32,064 nt of DNA, taken from an uncultured Clostridium sp. Its GTDB lineage: Bacteria > Bacillota > Clostridia > TANB77 > CAG-508. The stretch lies in contig CAKNNA010000020.1 in NCBI GenBank assembly GCA_930989765.1, positions 1 through 32,064 on the forward strand, in the 5' to 3' direction. The notes beneath the pieces were generated by a model. It ran no database searches. It saw only the letters and a list, made by a program, of their open reading frames with translations, and had not been told where the DNA came from. Both the position numbers and the translations under genes were made by a program. Positions within the stretch are counted from its first letter, which is position 1; the number at the start of each line of letters is the position of its first letter. This document shows positions 28,605-32,064 of the stretch, in pieces.

Positions 28605-28659
28605 AACTTTCCTCCTCTTTTTACTTTAGTACTAAAATTTTTTATTATTTTCTTTTTTT

Positions 28660-28687
28660 ATTATATCAATAAATTTTAAAAAAACAA
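28660..28687 (-). promoter_or_regulatory. Putative promoter of pfkA
   Basis: TTGTTT (28687-28682) and TATAAT (28665-28660) on the minus strand, spacing 16, about 55 bases before the start. Confidence 0.45.
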
Positions 28688-28711
28688 TTATTTTTTATAT
28701 AATTTTCAAAT

Positions 28712-29374
28712 TTACATTAATTTTGCTTTTAAAGCTTTTATTTTTATTCCTTGGCTTTTAAACATTTTTTCATGTTCTGTTTCTATATTATTTTCAAATA
28801 TTGGCTCTTTTTGTAAATCAAAAGTTTTATTAGTTACTCTAAATCCTGCTTCTTCAAAATAATTTAAACTAGATAAAAATAAATCATCATCATCTGTTTT
28901 AAAGTATATTTCTCCTGAAGTTTTAAGAAATTGTTTATATTTTTCTAATTGAATTGTATGTGTTAATCTTTTTTTTCTATGTTTTCCTCTTGGCCATGGA
29001 TTGCAAAAATTAATGTATATTCTTTCTATATTATCTTTTTTTTCTAATATTAATAATATCCTTTCAATGTCAAATCTTGTTAGTGCTATATTATTTATAT
29101 CCAATTTTTTCAAATTATATTCATTTTCTATATTTCTTTTTGCTAAACCTAACATTGCATCTACCAAATCTATTGCTATATAGTTTATATTTGTATTTTC
29201 TGAAGCCAATTTTGATATAAATGTTCCTTTACCACATCCAAGTTCTAAATGTAATGGATTATTTGGGTTTTTAAAAAAATTTTTCCAATTTCCTTTTAAT
29301 TTTTCAGGCTCTTTTACATAAAATTCACTTGCTTCTAATTCTGGTCTTGCCCATTTTTTATATCTAATTCTCAT
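28712..29374 (-). CDS. trmB: tRNA (guanine-N7-)-methyltransferase TrmB
   Basis: Methylates G46 in the variable loop of tRNAs using S-adenosylmethionine. The 220 residues show MRIRYKKWARPELEAS, SAM motif I LELGCGKGTF (43-52), the TrmB signature FCNPWPRGKHRKKRL, and TEHEKMF close to the C terminus. Length is normal. Divergent from the pseudouridine synthase across a 136-base gap that must carry both promoters. Confidence 0.95.
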   Translation of the reverse strand: MRIRYKKWARPELEASEFYVKEPEKLKGNWKNFFKNPNNPLHLELGCGKGTFISKLASENTNINYIAIDLVDAMLGLAKRNIENEYNLKKLDINNIALTRFDIERILLILEKKDNIERIYINFCNPWPRGKHRKKRLTHTIQLEKYKQFLKTSGEIYFKTDDDDLFLSSLNYFEEAGFRVTNKTFDLQKEPIFENNIETEHEKMFKSQGIKIKALKAKLM

Positions 29375-29510
29375 TTTTCTACCTCTTTTAAATTTTGTTT
29401 TATTTTAATTACCCTTCAATAGTAACAAAAAATCATTGAAAAATCAATTAAAATTTAATATAATAACTACTAATTAATAAATTGTAACAAAATATTTAGG
29501 AGATTTTAAT

Positions 29511-30371
29511 ATGCAACTTACATATATAGTTAAAAACTTGTATTATAATTCTTACAATGAAATTTTAAAAGATGAATTAAAAATTTCAAATAGATTATTT
29601 CAAAAATTGATAAAAAGCAATAGCATAAAAATAAATGACTGTATTTTAAATACTAAAAATAAACCTAATTTAAATGATAAAATTACAATTGATTTTTCTT
29701 ACCCAGAAGATAATTCAAATATTGTACCAAAAGACATTCCATTTTCTATTCTTTATGAAGATGATTGGCTTCTTATAATTTCTAAACCTGCTGGAATTGC
29801 AATTCATCCTTCTTGTTTGCATTTTGATGATTCTATTTCAAATGGAATTAAATACTATTTTGATAATATAAACTTAAAAAAGAAAATTCGTATTGTAAAT
29901 AGGTTAGATTTTGGAACTTCTGGTATAACAATAATTGCAAAGTGTGAATATATACAAGAATTTTTAATAAATGAAATGCAATCTAATACATTTAAAAAAT
30001 ATTATTTATGCTTAGTACATGGATTACTAGAAAAAAAACAAGGTATAATAAATTTACCAATTGCAAGGACTCCTGGAAGTATTATTGAAAGACAAGTAGA
30101 TTTTGATAATGGAAAAAAAGCTATAACTCATTATAAAGTGCTTAAAGAATATGAAAATTCTTCTTTAATTGAATGTTTATTAGAAACCGGAAGAACTCAT
30201 CAAATAAGAGTGCATTTTTCATATTTAAACCATCCTTTAATTGGTGATAGTCTATATGGTAAAGAAGTGGATCGCACTAAATTTCAAATGCTTCATTGCT
30301 ACAAGCAAGAATTTATTCACCCAATAAGTAGGAAAAAAATTTTGATTGAAGATAACCCTAGTTGGCTATAA
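29511..30371 (+). CDS. RluA-family RNA pseudouridine synthase
   Basis: Isomerises uridine to pseudouridine in rRNA or tRNA. The 286 residues have an N-terminal S4-like region (about 15-65), then the catalytic motif RLDFGTSG with Asp133 (family pattern HRLDxxTSG; here Asn replaces His), then ETGRTHQIRVHFSYLNHPLIGDSLYG. ATG follows TTAGGAGATTTTAAT. Which Rlu type (RluD or a tRNA enzyme) cannot be told from sequence. Ends four bases before the convergent unknown gene. Confidence 0.93.
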   Translation: MQLTYIVKNLYYNSYNEILKDELKISNRLFQKLIKSNSIKINDCILNTKNKPNLNDKITIDFSYPEDNSNIVPKDIPFSILYEDDWLLIISKPAGIAIHPSCLHFDDSISNGIKYYFDNINLKKKIRIVNRLDFGTSGITIIAKCEYIQEFLINEMQSNTFKKYYLCLVHGLLEKKQGIINLPIARTPGSIIERQVDFDNGKKAITHYKVLKEYENSSLIECLLETGRTHQIRVHFSYLNHPLIGDSLYGKEVDRTKFQMLHCYKQEFIHPISRKKILIEDNPSWL

Positions 30372-30375
30372 AAAA

Positions 30376-31161
30376 TTAATCTATTTTTTTATATTCCCCT
30401 TCAATTACTTGATACATGCCTTCTCCTTCATAATTATTTAAAACAAAATCTATATCTTCTAGCAGGTCTCCTGCTTTTTTTGTAGTGTCACTTAAAAAAA
30501 TATATCCATCATTTTCAAATGCTTTATATATATGCCCTTCTTTTTTGAATTCTTGTGCCTTTTTTGTTTCTTCTACTTTTAAATCTTCGCATTTTTTACT
30601 TGCAAGATCTATTATTTCATCTTTTATATCCATTCTCACTCTAGCTTTTCCATTGTCTATATATTGAAAAATTATATCTTGGTTTTGATACTCTACTGGA
30701 ATTTCATTTGCTGGTATGGTCAATTTTTCTATTTTACCATTTTCAAATTTTTCAATATTAAAAACATTTCCATTTATAGACCCATTTGCTGGATATTGCT
30801 TTCTATATAAAGTGCCTTCTTTTTCTGCTATTTTTAAAATACTTTCATCAGTTACATCTGCGAGCTCATTTTTATATGTAACATCATTTGCATATCTAGA
30901 TAATCCTATTGTTTTTGAAACACTGTCTTCTATAAAGTTTTGGTATTTCCAGTATTTGTCATATTTTGTTTGGTTTATATTTTCTAGATTATTATTTTCT
31001 GTTAATATATTATTGTTTTTGGGAACTTCATTTTGGGATACATTATTGTTTTCAATTTTATTATTCTGCTCCAAAAACTCACCTAATTCATTCATAAAAT
31101 TTTGCACAAAATCACTTTCTTTTATATTGTTTATTATATTATTTAAAAAATCTAGTTTCAA
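30376..31161 (-). CDS. Unknown Asn-rich protein
   Basis: A 261-residue protein I do not recognise. Start is taken as TTG at 31161, with AAGGAG 11 bases before it; an out-of-frame ATG ORF of ten codons sits in between. Residues 1-65 are Asn- and Glu-rich and probably disordered; from about 68 on the protein is an ordered, acidic domain (QNFIEDSVSKTIGLSRYAND; PANEIPVEYQNQDIIFQYIDNGKARVRMD). No signal peptide, membrane helix or cysteine pair. Probably cytoplasmic. Downstream of the nuclease gene by about 110 bases, perhaps cotranscribed. Confidence 0.7.
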   Translation of the reverse strand: MKLDFLNNIINNIKESDFVQNFMNELGEFLEQNNKIENNNVSQNEVPKNNNILTENNNLENINQTKYDKYWKYQNFIEDSVSKTIGLSRYANDVTYKNELADVTDESILKIAEKEGTLYRKQYPANGSINGNVFNIEKFENGKIEKLTIPANEIPVEYQNQDIIFQYIDNGKARVRMDIKDEIIDLASKKCEDLKVEETKKAQEFKKEGHIYKAFENDGYIFLSDTTKKAGDLLEDIDFVLNNYEGEGMYQVIEGEYKKID

Positions 31162-31203
31162 TAGACATCATTCTCCTTATTATTTTTATTTTTGGGGATT
31201 GAA

Positions 31204-31223
31204 CTATTATTGAATAATAATAG
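31204..31223. terminator. Small hairpin between nuclease and unknown gene
   Basis: CTATTATT (31204-31211) and AATAATAG (31216-31223) with a four-base loop. AT-only stem without a good U-run; a weak candidate terminator. Confidence 0.3.
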
Positions 31224-31269
31224 AAAGATTTAAAAACTAGATTTATTATAATACTTTTCTTCCAATAAA

Positions 31270-31986
31270 TCAATTGCTTTTTATCGAACTTTTGCCTGTT
31301 TTATAATCTATCTCTATTCCAGGTTGTATATTATATACAAATACATTAAAACATAATTTTCCATTATCTTCTACAGAATAAGCTTCAATTTCTACACCAC
31401 TTGCAACCAAATTATCTCCTTCAAAAACTGGAGTAACTCTATATAAAACATGGTTATTCTCATTTTCTTTAATATAATCTGCTACTTGATTTTCGAAAAT
31501 AAGCATCCCAGAAACATTAAAATACCTTGTTCCTGTAATTAAGTTTAATTCATTTGCATCTTCCCCTGCTAATTGATGCCCTATTAAATGACATCTATTA
31601 TATAAATATTCTCCATCATACTTTGCCTGCACCCAACCTGTTGGCTCTATACTACTAATATCTTCTCTTTCTTTTTTAGGCATAATCTCCTTGCAGATAT
31701 TTGCATATGCAACACCACATCTACCAAGATTATCTAACTCACTATATCTTTCAAAAGGCTCTTTTGTATATTCGCTTTCTTCAAAATATGGTATATTATT
31801 GTTTAGTTCTATGTAAATTTGATCTTTGTATTCTGGTATATCTTCTATTTTTGAATATACTGGAATACTTGTTTTTTCTATATTATTTTCTGTATTTTCT
31901 ATATTCTCAAATAAAAAACCTGCTATAACTAAAATTACTATACTAATGCATAAAGATAATAATTTCTTTATTTTTCTTTTACTCAT
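31270..31986 (-). CDS. Membrane-anchored DNA/RNA non-specific endonuclease (DNA-entry nuclease type)
   Basis: Beta-beta-alpha-metal nuclease of the EndA/NUC family, acting outside the membrane. ATG at 31986 is chosen because AAGGTGG lies just before it; the frame further upstream is REP sequence. The 238 residues have a basic N terminus, one membrane helix (about 8-25), and the active-site block YNRCHLIGHQLAGEDANELNLITGTRYFN (129-157), in which His133 is the general base and Asn148 the likely metal ligand. The usual DRGH is NRCH here, as in a common clostridial subgroup. The tail ENQVADYI...HVLYRVTPVFEG fits the same subgroup. Possible roles: uptake or nutritional use of external DNA. Confidence 0.88.
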   Translation of the reverse strand: MSKRKIKKLLSLCISIVILVIAGFLFENIENTENNIEKTSIPVYSKIEDIPEYKDQIYIELNNNIPYFEESEYTKEPFERYSELDNLGRCGVAYANICKEIMPKKEREDISSIEPTGWVQAKYDGEYLYNRCHLIGHQLAGEDANELNLITGTRYFNVSGMLIFENQVADYIKENENNHVLYRVTPVFEGDNLVASGVEIEAYSVEDNGKLCFNVFVYNIQPGIEIDYKTGKSSIKSN

Positions 31987-32010
31987 TTTCAATTCCACCT
32001 TTTGTATTAT

Positions 32011-32064
32011 TTGGTCATTCTGGGACAGGTCCCGATTAACCATTTTTGGTCATTTGGGGACAGG
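32011..32064. repeat. REP-like unit 6, cut by the window end
   Basis: Bases 32011-32052 equal 7581-7622 at all 42 positions; the copy then continues with TTTGGGGACAGG to the window edge. It begins 25 bases upstream of the nuclease start codon. Confidence 0.9.

Overview
This window is a piece of a very AT-rich Bacillota chromosome, most likely an uncultivated gut-type clostridium. The basis is its codon use (AGA for nearly all arginines), strong AGGAGG ribosome sites with frequent TTG starts, a CIRCE-controlled groESL operon, a radA-disA pair, pili-like class III signal peptides and a TsaB-RimI fusion. Placement below class level is inference. Almost all genes are chromosomal housekeeping genes; there is no prophage, CRISPR array or resistance island.

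Layout: tmcAL (+, 315-1572, frameshifted); glgP and a Ca2+-type P-ATPase (-); tRNA-Glu(CUC) (-); rnr and secG (-); groES-groEL (-) under CIRCE; pyrG plus an unknown gene (-) behind a promoter-plus-terminator leader; a membrane cyclophilin, disA and radA (-); a REP-associated tyrosine transposase (RAYT) flanked by inverted repeats (-); an unknown 121-residue protein, mtaB (frameshifted) and mreB (-); a decayed gene and a prepilin-like secreted protein (frameshifted) (-); tsaE and tsaB-rimI (+); a 65-residue Cys-Cys protein (+); pfkA and trmB (-); an RluA-family pseudouridine synthase (+); an unknown Asn-rich protein and a membrane-anchored DNA-entry-type nuclease (-).

The main discovery candidate is a recurring +1 frameshift. 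Three unrelated genes (tmcAL, mtaB and the prepilin-like gene) are each broken by one extra base, and in all three the break sits on an in-frame CGG codon where the family needs glycine. Skipping the C (CGGA or CGGG read as GGA or GGG) restores full length, including the first cluster cysteine of MtaB. By eye only five in-frame CGG codons occur in about 8,900 codons, and three of them are these breaks. This suggests +1 frameshifting or four-base decoding at a starved or unassigned CGG codon. At least one other CGG (codon 6 of the gene at 12993-13538) must be read in the normal frame, so a strict reassignment does not fit, and sequencing error has to be excluded.

The second theme is a family of GGGGACAGG hairpin repeats (REP/BIME-like) at six places between genes. 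Their stems show compensating base changes. Two inverted copies bracket the RAYT gene, whose last codons are themselves repeat sequence and whose ancestral start codon has become ATT.
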